Counted from the first letter of the stretch, positions 32,808 to 46,351 are shown. The stretch: 64,000 bases of DNA from Panonychus citri (GCF_014898815.1 NW_026515505.1:929818-993817); one strand, 5' to 3'. Notes: generated by a model from the sequence alone, not told the origin. Numbers and translations are program-made.

Positions 32808-34922
32808 ATGACGGACGCGGGCTTCTTTCGTGGTACTTCAGCTGAGCAGGACAACCGGTTCTCCGATAAGCAGAAGAAATTGTTAAAGCAACTTAAATTC
32901 TCTGAAAATCTTAATCAAAAGGTTGATCTTAGTAAAGTTAATTTGGATGCCTTAAAGCCATGGATTTCAAAGCGTTTGGAGGAAATTTTAAATATGGATG
33001 ATGATGTAGTGGTTGATTTTGTAATTAACCAACTAACCGAAAACAATTGTCCCGATGGAAGGATTTTACAAATTAACTTAACCGGTTTTTTGAATGGAAA
33101 AATGGCGCGTGAGTTTATGGGTGAACTTTGGGATCATCTATTGGAAGCTCAAGCATCGCCCGATGGTATTCCTCCTAAATTAGCTGTCGCAAAAAAATTA
33201 GAATCCAACAAGAAATCAACCTCACCCAGTAAAGTTGAGGAAATTATTAAAAAAATAGCACCACCAGTTGCCGATAATAGCCCAGCTAGTCATCGATCTG
33301 GTCCAACTAAATCAAGATCACCTTCACCATCGACAAATAAATCATCTAAAAGTCCAAGAAAGGATGATATTGAACCAAATGAGTCAGTTACGCAAAGTAA
33401 GCGACAGTATAGAACTCGGGAAGATGGAGAAAAAAATGGTTCTCCCGATGTGTCTGAGAAAATTCGAGAGACACGTAAACGTGGAACTTCATCTGATAGT
33501 AATTATTCCGATAAATCCCGACGCTCAGGATCCAAGTCACCGTCACGATCAAGGTCCCGATCAAAGTCTAAATCAAGATCCAAGTCAGGTTCTCGATCAG
33601 GTGTACAAAGTAAGAGTCGCTCTAGGTCAGGTTCTCGATCAGCTTCTAGGACACCTGCTAGACGTCGGAGGTCACCAAGTCCTAGAAGACGTCGTCATAG
33701 TCGGTCAGTGTCACCACGTAGAAGAAGAAGTCGCTCATTCTCTCCTAGAAGAAGACGTAGTCCAAGGCGATTTAGATCACCACCGAGACGACCTTTTTAC
33801 CGTAGATCACCGAGAGGGCGTTTCTCACCTCGTCGCTGGTCACCTAGACGAAAATATCGTTCACCATCTCCCAGATCTCGTCGATCTCGTTCCAGAGGTA
33901 GAAGATCAATTTCTCCTCGTCGACGATCACCTTCACCTTACCGACGCAGATCACCAAGCCCTCGCTCTAGACGACGATCTCCTTCGCCAAGAAGATCACC
34001 ACCTTCTAGACAAAGAAGACCATCTCCCTCACCTCGAAATCGACGTCGGTCACCTTCACATACCCATTCAAGATCATCTCGATCACATTCTCGTTCTCCC
34101 GTTAAATCGAGATCAACTTCGCCATCAGGGAAACAGCGCTCTAAATCCCCTGTTAAGCTTAACTCATCTTCGCCTAAAAGCCGATCAATTAGCCCAACAG
34201 ATAATCGACAAACATCCTCTGCGCGTAAACCAAGTAATTTTGAACCACCTGTTAAAGATAATATCGATCAACAATCAGGAAATTCTGGAAGGTAAAGTTT
34301 ATTAACTACTAAAAAATATCCCATTTCCCTCAATAATCAATTTTCTTCTTTATATTTTATTCATTCTAGATCGAGAAGATCGGTCACCCCAGAACCCAAA
34401 AACGATCGCGACAAAGGTGCTACTGCCTCAAAATCTAAACTCCAATCACCGAGTGTAAACCTGCCTTATCATGCCACAAGTGGAGGTGACACTAATAGTG
34501 AGCATGATGATTCAAGTCCAAAGAAACTGGCTAAGCGGAGATCATCTAGTGAATCTCCTACACCATCAATCCGTAAAAAGCGAAAAAATAGCTCGAGTGA
34601 AGATGATTCAACACCTCCGCGAAAACGAAAAGATAGATCAGTTTCGGTGGAACGAGAGAAAAAGAAGAAGAAAAAGAAACGTAAAGTTAGCAGTAGTGAT
34701 AATAGTGATGCCTCTGATTATGACAAGAAAAAGAAAAAGAAACACAAGAAACACCATAAAAAACACAAGAAACACAAGAAACATAAACGAAGTTCCCGAA
34801 AGAAAGCCTCATCATCTGACTCTGAAGACGAAGAAATTAGCAGTAAATTGAAAACTGGAGAGATGGAGAAAAAATTGAGAGAGAAAGCTCTTAAATCAAT
34901 GAAAGAAAAGGATGGAAAATAG
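32808..34922 (+). CDS. SRRM1: SRRM1/SRm160, serine/arginine repetitive matrix protein with PWI domain
   Basis: Two exons, 32808-34291 and 34370-34922, give 678 aa. The N-terminus (MTDAGFFRGTSAEQDNRFSD) and the PWI domain at about residues 25-135 (KVNLDALKPWISKRLEEIL, VVDFVINQL) match SRm160. The rest is a long Arg/Ser domain with many SPSPRRR and RSRS units, then a Lys-rich C-terminal part (KKKKHKKHHKKHKKHKKHK) from exon 2. SRm160 is a nuclear speckle coactivator of pre-mRNA splicing that binds RNA through PWI and also promotes 3'-end formation. It is shorter than the human protein (about 900 aa), with the usual order of regions. Confidence 0.93.
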
Positions 34923-35678
34923 ACAATTAAAAGAACAAATTATCAATTGAATTAATTAAAAAGCAAAACTGGATCTGGAATCTTGGAACTGCATAAATTT
35001 TTCAAAAGGATCAACTATTCAACAACAACCCAATCAACAAAGATTAATAATCATGTGAAAATTACAGACCCAAAAAGAGAAACTACAAAATCATGAAGCA
35101 AAAAAAAAGTTGGCTAATTCAGTAGTTGATTGTACGATTAACTAACTTTCTACAATTGTTAACAATTAACTATGGTTAACTATCCATCAGCATCAATATC
35201 ATCATCATAATCACAATTTTTCATCTCTTCCTCTTGTTTTTTTTTCAACAAAAAGATTCTGCAACTTTCGGAAGCTGATAAACCACCACAATAAATCCCA
35301 ATGGAGACTTAAAACAAATGCCAGAGAAAATGAGCAAAATTCTGAAGAAAGGAGAGTAACACCAAAACATTCAACAGGCATGATAACCATGTTAACACCT
35401 CTGAGTGTATATCTGAACTTTTAAATTGTAAGTTCAGTAAAACTGGTTAAATTTAATTTCTGATTTTTCATCAATACATTTAACATATGAGCTTTTCAAG
35501 CTTAATCGTTTTTTGTCAACAAAAACTAATCATTTAATTAATGTAATTTGCATAGACCAAAACTCTTCTTGTCTCCCTTTCCCCTCTCTCCTTATCTCCA
35601 CTTTTTAGTGCGACTTAATCCTAATCTCTTCTTCTCCCACTTAATCTCTCCCTCTCTAACTCTCTATGAATTATCAGA

Positions 35679-35723
<45 letters not shown>

Positions 35724-37413
35724 TTTCTCCTATTCTCTATTGTAATAACATTATTATTCAACCAAGCATTAAATTTTAAGTCTTCAGACTCCTAATTAAA
35801 TCACAATTCAATTTCCTTCTCACAACAATCAATAAAGAAAAGAAAACTAGATAAAAATGAAAGAAATTCTATTTACCATCATTTTCTCCTTCCTGTCCCC
35901 TCTTTCTCTCTTCATATTTTCTCCTTCGATTGATTGATGACAGAAAAAAAGACAAACCAATTTATGGAAAGAATAAAAATTCTAAATCAAGTAAACACGC
36001 GATTAAATATTGACCTTTTTCGATGATAACTTTTAATCGATAAAAAGGAAAATCGAAACTCGAACACGCAGGTAACATCGTTATTCTTTCATTCGTCATT
36101 TTTATCATCATTCTCATCTTATCATTTTCTCTGCGCATCTTTTATAATCCTAATCATCTTCATCTTCATCAACAACAACATTCAATTAGGTTTCTTTCTC
36201 ATTCTTTCATCATTTTCTCCCTCAGAATCATCCGAAGATAATCCTGTCATAATCTTCTCTTTCTTATTCTCTTTCGATTTTTCTTCTCTTCCAATTTTGG
36301 AATAAAATTCCTTGACATTGATACCATTTTCTTAATATTTTTCTCTTCCTTCCCTTAGACTATTATTATTTATTTCTCTCTCTTTTACATTATTAGATCT
36401 TCTTTTTAATCTTCCTCATCATCTTCATCCTAATCATGATCAATTTAATTTCTTGTCTTCCTTTTCCTTTTCATCTTTTAAATGTCAATCAATTTACTTT
36501 ATTTTCGTCATAATATTTACTATGTTTACTTTTGCTGTTAATCATCTTCTTCTCATTGACAATTAATTTTAGACTTTCCATTGATCAGGTAAGAATTAAC
36601 TCTCATTAAATTAACTATTGACAAGATTAACGAAGATTAAGTAACCTTATCTTCCTTCATCTTCCATCTTCTTTCATCTGATTTCGATTTTTCCATGTTA
36701 CTGTTAATCAAACAAAGTGAAGAAAAAAAGGATTTTCTGTTTACTTTGTGTTCTCTTTTTTTCTGTGACAATTTACGACAGAATTAATTGTTTACCTGTA
36801 TTCTAATTGTTTAGCATGTTAATTGGATGAGAAAGACAATTAATCAAGAAGAATATTCTTCTAATATTGAAAACATTATTTTCTTTTCTTTTATTTTTCT
36901 ATATTTTGGTGGATTAAACTTGCGATTAAATTGGATTTGAATTCTAAATTTGGGTTAAATTTGTTTCTCGATTTACATCATTAGACGATCTTCACGTGTA
37001 TTTGGTTAATCTGAATCAACAATCAATCGGTGAGAATGATTTAGGTTAATAGAATTGATTAAATTCTAGTTGATCTTTACAAGAGACTCTTTTACTTGGA
37101 CTACTTTTATTCAATCTCTATTTTCATGTTCCTCTTTTCACCAAATTGATTCCAAAGTGATTCTCTGATTCTGATGAACAAGCCAATTATTGTTCTATTG
37201 TGATTAAATCTGTTTAATCTCTTAACTGTTGAATAGAAAAAGACCAAAACCTTGACCAAGTCGAAGAAATTAAGATAAAAAGAAAGAGATAAAGTGAAGA
37301 GACCAAGAGAAAATTCTAGATAAAAAGGATATTCTTTTGTTCATCTATTGAGTCAATTATTATTCTTTTCGTGATTTGTGTTCCATTTTTCCCTGATCTC
37401 TTCTTCTCTCAAC
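34923..37413. other. Long gene-less stretch between SRRM1 and the next gene
   Basis: No credible coding exon on either strand. A TC microsatellite lies at about 35683-35720 inside a CT-rich patch (35570-35720) that gives a false Leu/Ser open frame. The plus strand stays T/C-rich from 35860 to 36500, and TTTAAT/CATCTTC words are frequent. It may contain 5' UTR exons of the gene starting at 37414. Confidence 0.5.
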
Positions 37414-38994
37414 ATGGAATCAGTTGACCATCATCACCATCATCATCACCGGATGACCAACAACTCGACCACTGTTGCTCCGGAAGGTCAATCATCATCT
37501 TCTCTATCAATGTTATCCTCTTCCAAAAGTGCGACACTTATCACTTGTTCCTCCTCATTCACCTCGGAATCAAGTTTAACCATGAGCACGGAGAATCTTC
37601 GAGCCTCCCCTGACCTTGGCTCATCGGCGGCAACACTTTCCACCGGCGGTGATTGTCCCAGTGGCTCTGTTGGTTATTCGAAAGGTCTTTCATCTTGCAA
37701 TCGAAACTCTCGAACTCCATCAGCCGGTAGTTTATTACTCTCAGTTCCAAATGAAAGATATGGTTTACGTCGATTCTCAATGCAATCTGGTCAACGATTT
37801 TCTCTCTCACCTACTGACACCTTATTCGAGGAGCAATCAGAACTCATTCTTAACTGTGGTGCTCTTTCATCTGCTGTTCTTGGACGAATCAAAAGCTTTT
37901 CCACTTCCGATATAACCATGACCTCCAATGAATTTGATAGCCTTCATGATCCAACCTTTTCTTCATCAGCTTCTTCTCATCTTCATCCATCATCATCATC
38001 ATCAGGGAATCGAATGAAAAATTCACTATCAGAAATTGTCCTTTTCGGTGCCCATGGTTGGGATCCAAGACTTGCCCTTCCCAATAATATACGATCTCTT
38101 GATGCAACCTCAAGATCTTGTTCGACTTGGGTCATTGTCGGTGACCGAAGTATCTCCTCCGTCTCTCAACTTCCCTCCCCGTCACAAGCTCATTCGGTTT
38201 CAGGTACATTGTCACCAACTCTTCATCCATTGGACATTGTTTTCAGTATGAACAAAAAGGTCCGACAAATGTACATCCGTCAACGACTTTTATCAACCTA
38301 TCGAACCCTCGAACGTCTCTCTCGAAGTCACCTCGATCTGGGCAACATAATCAAAGGTGATCTGGTAAATAAACTGACAAATATTCACGGATTAACAACA
38401 AAAACAACAATGGATTCCAATGGAGTGGATGAAAGAGCAATTGAAGGTGGTGAAAATGGCGGAGGTGATAACATAAAGGGACCATCGATAGTTAATAGTT
38501 TTAATAAACTAAATAACAAATCAATTGATACATCATCGCCCTCATCATCATCTGTGATTACCCATAATGAATCAACCGAGACGAAGGAACCATTTTCAAA
38601 CCAATCATTTAATTTATCTAATCCAGTTACCCGATCAACAACTACAACATTTGAAGCTCAATCCAATCAATTTAACAATGATCCTAATTGTTTATCAAAT
38701 CTTGATGATGACCCAATCAAGATGGTAGATTGTAATTCAATTAACTTGGATGATACTGACATAAACAATAACAACAATTGCACTAATTATAAAACTGATT
38801 GTTCATCATCAATCCTTAAATTGCAAGATCGCTTGGCTTCAACATCATTAGATTTAATTCAATTACAAAATGATTTACTCTCACTATCAGTTCGTGACAT
38901 TGAGCTTCAAAAGGGCAAACCCTTGACCAAATATGAAAGGAACATGATGATCTTTGATTGGCTTCAAAATCTTGACCAAGAAGAACCCAATTAA
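37414..38994 (+). CDS. Unrecognised Ser/Asn-rich protein with conserved-looking blocks
   Basis: A single open exon of 526 aa from the ATG at 37414 (MESVDHHHHHHHR). Composition is Ser/Asn/His-rich, but four stretches look structured: LILNCGALSSAVLGRIKSFS, LSEIVLFGAHGWDP, VFSMNKKVRQMYIRQRLLST with RTLERLSRSH (basic helical), and a C-terminal helix ending KGKPLTKYERNMMIFDWLQN. The last block loosely recalls the GRPVTK-x-ER motif of FAM13 proteins; the match is too short to name the gene. No signal peptide or membrane helix. Probably an intracellular scaffold or regulatory protein; function unknown. A clean 1.6-kb frame and normal codon use make it a real gene. Confidence 0.75.
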   Translation: MESVDHHHHHHHRMTNNSTTVAPEGQSSSSLSMLSSSKSATLITCSSSFTSESSLTMSTENLRASPDLGSSAATLSTGGDCPSGSVGYSKGLSSCNRNSRTPSAGSLLLSVPNERYGLRRFSMQSGQRFSLSPTDTLFEEQSELILNCGALSSAVLGRIKSFSTSDITMTSNEFDSLHDPTFSSSASSHLHPSSSSSGNRMKNSLSEIVLFGAHGWDPRLALPNNIRSLDATSRSCSTWVIVGDRSISSVSQLPSPSQAHSVSGTLSPTLHPLDIVFSMNKKVRQMYIRQRLLSTYRTLERLSRSHLDLGNIIKGDLVNKLTNIHGLTTKTTMDSNGVDERAIEGGENGGGDNIKGPSIVNSFNKLNNKSIDTSSPSSSSVITHNESTETKEPFSNQSFNLSNPVTRSTTTTFEAQSNQFNNDPNCLSNLDDDPIKMVDCNSINLDDTDINNNNNCTNYKTDCSSSILKLQDRLASTSLDLIQLQNDLLSLSVRDIELQKGKPLTKYERNMMIFDWLQNLDQEEPN

Positions 38995-41303
38995 CTAATT
39001 ATCTGAACGGTTAATCTTTTCCTAATTGCTCTCAATGATTAACAAAATCTTCCATGATTAACTTTGTCTCTTTAATCTCACCAATTCTTATAATTTTCCT
39101 TTAATTGTTGACGAGAAAAACAATTTAAATATTGTTCATGTTTCTCATTTCATTTCATCTTGTTACCACCGAGTAACAATTAACTAATTGTTTGCTTTCA
39201 TTTTCGTGTTCAAATTAATCCAAATAATTTAAAAATATCTAATCAATATTTAATTATTTCTTGACAATTTAACAAAACTCATTTTAAAGATTGAAACAAA
39301 TTAATCTTTTATTTGGAAAAACAAATTTTAAATAAATTAAAATCTCAATAATTTAAATGTTAATCAATCTATTTGCAATCACTATTAATTTATTTTGAGA
39401 ATTGATTTTTAACAATTAACTTAAATTGTCGAGGGAAGAAATTTTCATTTTTAATTGATTTACTTTTAATTTCAATCATTTAATTGTTTCAATTTGTCAC
39501 TTGTACGAGTGAAATTAATGATTAATGTTGATGACAATTAGTCTCGGAAATTAATATCATTATTGCAATTAAACAATATTATCATTCAACATAATCATCA
39601 AGTTAATTACAATTAATTTAATATCACAATTAAGCTGTTGACTCTTTCTCTTGGTTATTATTGATTAGTTATAAATTTCAATGTCAATCTTAATCATTTG
39701 ATTCATTTGATTGCACATACAGTATAATTGATTAGACGTATTTGTTAATTGTACAATCAGTTAACGAGTTTTCATCATAGTGGTTAATATATTTATATAT
39801 AAATTGTAACAATCATTTAGTAATTAAATTGATTAGATTGATAAATAATCAATTTCAATTGAAAACACAAACAAAACAAAAACAAATTTTTCAGGAGTGA
39901 AAACAAAAAATTAACTCCCGAGAGTTAATTCAATTGTAGTTGTATTGAGATTGAGTGAGTTAATTGTCGAAGTGATTAATTTACAATTGAATGATTGTAA
40001 TGATGATTTTGCAGAGGTAAATTTAGTTTAGACAAATAGTAATCAATTAAATCAATAAATTGCCCCGAGGAATGAGTGAAGAGAGAAATGAAGAGAAATG
40101 TTAACAAGCAGAATAACCTTTTCAACTTGTATACAAAAAAAGGACAACAATTAACAATAATTTATCGATAATTAACTGAGGGAATGTTTTCGTTAATTCT
40201 TAATTTTGGTCGTGATTGATTGTGCTAATTAAATCAGAGCATATCGATGTCATCTTGTAGGAATTTGAAAGACGTGTTCGGCCTCCACTCGACATGAGCT
40301 CGTTTCGTATTGGGAATTGTGGCTAAAGAAAGATGGAGAATCAAGAATCAAGAATAAGATAATAAAAAGAACATTCAAAATTCATAACAATCAAAATGAC
40401 AATTAACTAATTTTGTTCATTCGAGGAGAGGATCGAGTAAATTATTGAAAAGAAAACCGATTCATTTGAAAGCCAAGTTTTTAATTGTTGAGAGAGAGAG
40501 AGAGTTGATAACGAGATTTATTTGGATAAATTAATTGTTTGTTATTTATTGTTAATTAATTTTGTTTCAATTGTTTAATTAGTTAATTTATTAATATTAA
40601 TTTGTTTTTCTATCTCTTTTAATTTGTTAATTATGTTGTTAATCATTTAAGGGAGATGATGTTAATTTGATTTAAGGGCAAAAGATTCAAGGTAAAATCA
40701 ATTGGATTAAATTGATTGTTGGAGTTAATTAAGAGATTAATTTAGTTAGTGCAACTTTAAAGATTTGATTTAATAATAATAATAGCAATTAGCCTATTAT
40801 CATTATTATTATTCAAATCAGCAATTAATTTATATTGTCAGTGTGTTGAGATCATGATTAATGAATTCAATGTTGATTCATTTTGTAAGTAATTAGTATA
40901 ATTAAGTGTTCGTTAGTATCTTTTTTTTTGATCTAGATTAATGAGTTGATTAATTTAACTATTGTTAATTGTTGTGTTATAATTAGTGAGCAAAACTCCC
41001 ACTAAGAAAAACTGAGCAATTGATTGTGATTTAAAAGAGATGAGCAATTAAGGTAAGGTGATGTTTCAGTTTTGTTTTTCTTCTCAGATTGTTGATTGTC
41101 AGGGTGGACAATCAGATTAATTAACTAATTCTAAATAATAATAGTTAATATCCAGATAGAATCTCATTATTAAGTCGAGGCTTTCATCTTATTGTAAAAA
41201 ATAATCATTAAAAGAATTGACTAAAAATGATCTATTACATCCAATGGATGAAAATGTTTGCGAAAATGCCAATTCTACTAATTAATTAATCGATTGGAAT
41301 CAA
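38995..41303. other. AT-rich intergenic region with one candidate exon
   Basis: Very AT-rich (TTAATTG/CAATTAA words throughout), with a short GA tract at 40492-40504. Apart from the candidate exon at 40234-40322 I see no gene. Confidence 0.5.
40234..40322 (-). CDS. Candidate orphan terminal coding exon
   Basis: In an otherwise AT-rich desert, 89 bases of mixed composition read on the minus strand as TIPNTKRAHVEWRPNTSF, then KFLQDDIDML and a stop, preceded by a plausible acceptor (TTTCTTTAG). The peptide looks coding in composition, but no partner exon is visible up to PGAP6. It may be an alternative last exon of PGAP6 or the end of a gene with a distant first part. Not recognised. Confidence 0.35.
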
Positions 41304-44300
41304 TTAATTAAGGGGATGTCGTGCAAGGTGGGAACCTTCCTCTGCGATAAGCTCATAATAAGTCTCATGATTAATACCTTTCCCTCTAAAGTTTTCATCT
41401 TCCTCATCAGCTGATGGTTTTTTATGAGCGGTCACTTTGCGCTCCATGGTGGGGATTAGGAATAAAAGTGCTGAGGCCATGACCGCGTGCCAGAAGCTAT
41501 GGACAATAGCGTAGTTATCTTTAGTCTCGAATAGCGAGTAAATGGCCAGACCTGAAGTGGTCATTACGAATCCTGGAACCATACTTAAAGTCCAAAGTTG
41601 ACATGACGGGAAACAGTTTCGCTTGATGCAGCAAAAAAAGCACTACAAAAAAAAGGCCAAGAGTAGAAATCGAAGTAAAAAAAATCGATAATTGTTCAGT
41701 TAAATTCTAGAAAGTTAGTTGATAAAGCTTAATGGAACTCGTAATATATGATAATAAGAAAGAATAATTTTCTTTACCCAAGTTAAAATAACGATAATGA
41801 AACCCGCCGATACTGGAATTACAAATGTCCATAAAGAGGTTCGATCATATTGAACTCCAATCGCCAAGAATACGGAACCAATAAGGTGGAAAAACGATCT
41901 CGCTTTTATCGGTAAATTGGAAAGTGATATAAGTGTTACCCAAAAGGCCAAAAGTGCTGAATAAAAATCAACATATTGAAGGATATTGAGCTTCACCAAG
42001 CAAAAGGCTTGAAGAGAATCAGAATCACAAGCGTGATACAACTGTAATTAAAGAAAAGAGTAGATGATTGTTAGACTAATTAGTAAAGATCGACCATTGA
42101 TTAGGGTAAATTACTCACAATAGATGAGCTCATGGCAATCAGATAGATTATTGCTTCGGTAAAAAGGTGTCGATATATTGCTAATATAAGAGCTGGAACG
42201 AAAACTAAATTGCTTAATGTTAATAGTAGAAAGTTAATTAGTATTTCTCTCTCATCTAAAGCATCAGATCCATCTTTACAATCTAATCCTTTCCACCCTG
42301 AAAAAGAAAATAAATTCAATTAGATTTCATGACTGGTTCAAGTTAATTGTTCGTTAATTATCTTACCTGAATTACATATACATGTTGAGAAAATGAGTCC
42401 ACCGCTGATGAATTGATTACATTTACCATGAGGGGCACATTGATCTTCAAAACATGAAATTGATTTGATGTTCATTATGATTGAGGTAACATTTGATTTG
42501 CAAGGGTCAGTTTTAAATGACCAACCATCGTATTTATAACAATCGGCTTTCAATGAGATGAACCAAAGTCCAGCTCGAGGATAAGGAATATTTAATGTTA
42601 TTAATGGATTGTGACTAGAATTTACTTTCATTGGATATTGACAGGTTTCCAAGCTTATTGAATAATGACCTTGCCTCAGGCAACCGGAAAGGGTTACATT
42701 TTGATCGGACATATTGACCGTTAATGGATTTAAACCTAAATCAATAGTTAATGTACCTCCTGAATCAAGTATTGGGTTAATTTGAAAATGAAGGACGGAT
42801 AATTCAGTTAAATTGTAAGTCCGTTGAGAATCAGCGACCAGAGATTTAGGTAACAATAGATTGTTTCGTTTTTCATCAATAATTGTCTCTTTCGACATTA
42901 AGTTATCATTAAGTGATAATGATTCAGAGGAAGATGATGATGATGATGATGATGGATTATCATTTTCCGCTGGTACTTTCATAGCATTCGGTATATCAAC
43001 AAAAGGTGAATATGTCAAATGACCTGATCTTGTTTTAAAAGCATCAACATAATCAAATTGAAAGTTAAATGACCCATGAAGATTGTAACGGATCAGATTA
43101 ATTCGGAATGGACATGAAACTGTTTCCGTTGTTTTTGCTAATCGCCTGTGGTGCCAACGATTGTTAGTCGATGATGGGTGAGATGTAGATTCATGATTAA
43201 TCGTGTTTTTATTATTGGTAAAGGCAAATAATTGTTTGTCTTTACCAGCAATGGTCCCACCAGGTAATGATTTAGGAGGTGGTGGTGGTGGTGGTGAGGA
43301 GGAGGAAGATGGAGATGATAATGGAGTGGAAAGTTCAGAGAATTCGTTTATGGCGGAAAGAGGATCTGATGTTACACTTGGTGGTGGGAATAATGATGGA
43401 GATGAAAATTCTGAAGATGGTGAGGAAGATGAAGAGGGAACTGAAATAGATGAGGAAGATGATGATGAGATTGTAGAGTCCATGGATGCCGATAGATCAG
43501 CTGATAATAGAGCGGCAAATTGTGACTTTAAAGGAGATGGTGATGGCGGTGGCGATGAAGTTTGAATATTATTAGGACATTGCTCTGTTATTATCGATAT
43601 GGAAAAATCAACTGGAATATTATCATTTCGACTTGGCTTTCTCACTAGGAGAATATAATTCCAAGCCTCTTGGGTATAATTAAAACCATTCGCTGTACAA
43701 TCATCACCTAAATTAGCTGAACAATCAATATGATAATCATATAAACGATCTGACGGTAATCCTAAGGTTCGAGTGTATATTTTAATGGGACAACCTTCAC
43801 CTGATCGTCTTCTTATTCCGCCATTTCCATTGGCTGAATTAGCACCAACACCAGAGGTTCCAAGACCGGCACCACTTCCCGCTCCACTTATTAAATCTTC
43901 ATCATCAGTCTCATCACGATCTATTTTAGATGATGATGAAGATGAAATTAGGGCTGAAGCAGAGGGCGAGGATGATGTTCGTGAGCAACCCGAGATAATT
44001 AATTTGGCACCATTGGTAAACAGGGGAATATGAAATTTAAAAAGTTTCTTATCCTGTAACCGGTGAATTATTGTTGAATCTGAGGTAATCTGTTGAATCT
44101 GTTCATCATTATTTAGTTTAACCAAAGATAATCGAGTGGAAAGGGAAACCTTACATTTATGCTGTAAACCCCGTTGAACAATACGATTGGAAGAGTGTTT
44201 CAAGTAGCCAGTACCAAACCAGTGACCAGTTAAAGGTCGACTTAAGGTGAAAGAGGTGGTTCGAGTTTCACTCGTTTTAAATGATAGATGATATTGTTCA

Positions 44301-44794
44301 GTGTTATCGATAACAATTTCTTTTGAAGCTGAAACATTATGAAGAGAGGGTATTAAAGGGTATCCCTGCCAACGAAGCAACAGAATGACTTCTTTTGGAT
44401 CACAGTTTAGTGTTGAATTGGACCAAATTGTCCATCGAGCGGAAACAATTTCCTCAGGGATTTCGTAATGAAACATTGTTACATCTCGATAAGAGTGCAA
44501 GGGAAATATTGGCCTAGAAGCATAGTATTGATCGTTTGCTGGAAGAAAGAGAAAGAGGGAGAGATGATTAATTCCATGGATTCTGAGACTAAGTAACTGA
44601 GTTAAGAAAATCATCTTGAAGCAATTTGACTTTGCGCATTAATACAATTTAATTGAATTGAATTTAGTGCGCAAGGAAAATCAAGTCATCGCCCTTGATG
44701 TTTTCATATATTTACCTTGAAAGAAGCAAATAAAACTGGTAAATATTGTAACTGTAAACAGGAAATTTTGATCACTTGGAGGAATCATTTTCAT
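41304..44794 (-). CDS. PGAP6: PGAP6/TMEM8-type GPI-anchor phospholipase
   Basis: Five exons, 44716-44794, 42367-44538, 42119-42297, 41778-42041 and 41304-41642, join in frame to 1010 aa. Exon 1 encodes a signal peptide (MKMIPPSDQNFLF...). The large exon 2 encodes the extracellular part with low-complexity Ser and Pro runs and ends in an EGF-like domain completed in exon 3 (CICNSGWKGLDC). Exons 3-5 encode the CREST-type seven-helix domain, with YHACDS and HSFWHAVMASALL carrying the conserved histidines, and a cytosolic tail. PGAP6 is a membrane phospholipase A2 acting on GPI-anchored proteins and releasing them from the surface. The exon-1 sequence and its upstream DNA are nearly identical to those of the short Dscam gene 5.4 kb away. 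Confidence 0.9.
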
Positions 44795-46351
44795 CAATTA
44801 AGGAACAAGGGTGATGGTTAAATGAAATAATTAAGAATCACAAATCAATGGAGAGAGAAATCAATTAATTGAGAGGAAAATGTTCACCATCATGTTGTTG
44901 TTGTCTATTAACAAAGGGCGAGGCTTTTGGTTGAATGTTAATAAAAAGGTTGAGAATCATTTTCCTGGTTGATTGTTGATACGATCTTTTTTATCCTCGT
45001 CTTTTCATGGACAATTGTTGATGGTGGAATGATGAACAATTTAGTAGATTCTCCATTGATTAGAATAAATTATATGTACACAAGAAAAGAAATTGAAAGA
45101 GAGATAGAAAAGAAGAGAAATTGAAAGAAACATAAACAGAGGAAAAAAGAAAGATACAAATTGATGAAAAAGTGGCGATGATGATGATAAGAGATTCAGA
45201 TTAATAACATTGTTTGAGATCTTTGTAAGAATAGAGAGAGAAAGAGAAAGAGAAAGAAGATGGAAGATGAAAGAGGAAAATAATAGAAAGAGAGAGAGAG
45301 AGAGAGAGAAATAAAGACAGGGAGTGAAAATCGAAGGAAGAAGATGAGGATTGGGAAAGAAAGAGAATTTGGTTGAGTGGAGAGAGAAAATGTGAGCATG
45401 AATTCTAAGTGAATTTCTGGTTAAATGGAAAAGAAAGAGAAGATTGGAAATGATTTCTTTCTCTTTTTTTTCCTCTTTCGAATTTCTAACAATTGAATTA
45501 ATCTTCACATTTATTAGATTATCGAGCGAATTTCAAAGATAACATTTCCCTCCAAATTTCGAAATCAAAAGTTTCGAGAGATATTTTATTCCATTTTCGA
45601 ATTCATTTCAAATCAATTTTTGTATTTTCTTTGCTATCGATCAAGTTATCGATCTTCATAAAATTCGCTAATGGATTAAATTGCATTCGAAACAAAACTT
45701 CCAGGACAAACTCCGACCTAATCTTTCCATGTGGACAATATTTAGATCTATTGTGGAATTCGCAAAACCTTCGAGTTCCAATATATTTTGATGAATAACT
45801 AATTAGTTAATAGTAATCACAATGTTTACGATTTCAATCAGCGAATTCTGAATTCGAATCAGGATTTTTTCATTCATCAATCCACTGAAAACAATGAACA
45901 CGAAACAAACTGACAAAAACTCAATGGACATAAAAACCAAACGAAAACAATCCAAAAAAACTTTCGAAAACTCAATTGATTATCTTGAAACTCGTCCATT
46001 TCTTTTCCACAAATCAAATCAAATCTAAAAAGTTTTTCGAACAATTAATTTCTCCATTTCAAATTGGCGCCTTTCGATTTACAAACGGAGCCCTGGGGGC
46101 GAATCTTATCCTCAAACTGATTCCCGCTCATTGAGATTTTGTGAATGAAAAGATCAATTGTCTCTTCGCTTGTGTTTAGTTTCTTAATCATTTTTAATTG
46201 CTTGTCTTCTTAATTGTTATTAGTTAAATTTTCTTAATAGAGTTTGTCTCAAGTTCAATTAAAATATGAACTCAATAAATTATGTCAAGTGTGATAAAAG
46301 ATACGAATCTCTTTCTACTATGACCCAAAGACTTGAAGAGAAGCTTAAACT
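44716..46351. repeat. Duplicate of the Dscam signal exon, upstream region and MMS22L first exon
   Basis: This block is a second copy of 50170-51772. Similarity is very high for the signal exon and about 800 bases upstream (44716-45600 versus 50170-50990), patchy in the middle (e.g. GATTCCCGCT), and high again at the far end, where 46225-46351 matches 51647-51772 including the MMS22L first exon. A GA tract at 45288-45309 is longer than in the other copy. The minus-strand open frame at 45041-45508 is CT-tract translation and not a gene. Confidence 0.9.

Noticed and set aside
33268..34305. Long second frame (345 codons) inside SRRM1
   Set aside because: It is the shifted reading of Arg/Ser repeat codons, giving Asp/His/Leu-rich sequence; the SRRM1 frame has the PWI domain.
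35548..35745. Frame ending in a long Leu-Ser run
   Set aside because: Translation of a TC microsatellite.
45041..45508. Minus-strand frame of 155 codons upstream of PGAP6
   Set aside because: Ser/Leu/Phe runs from CT tracts; the same DNA in the duplicate block does not keep the frame open.
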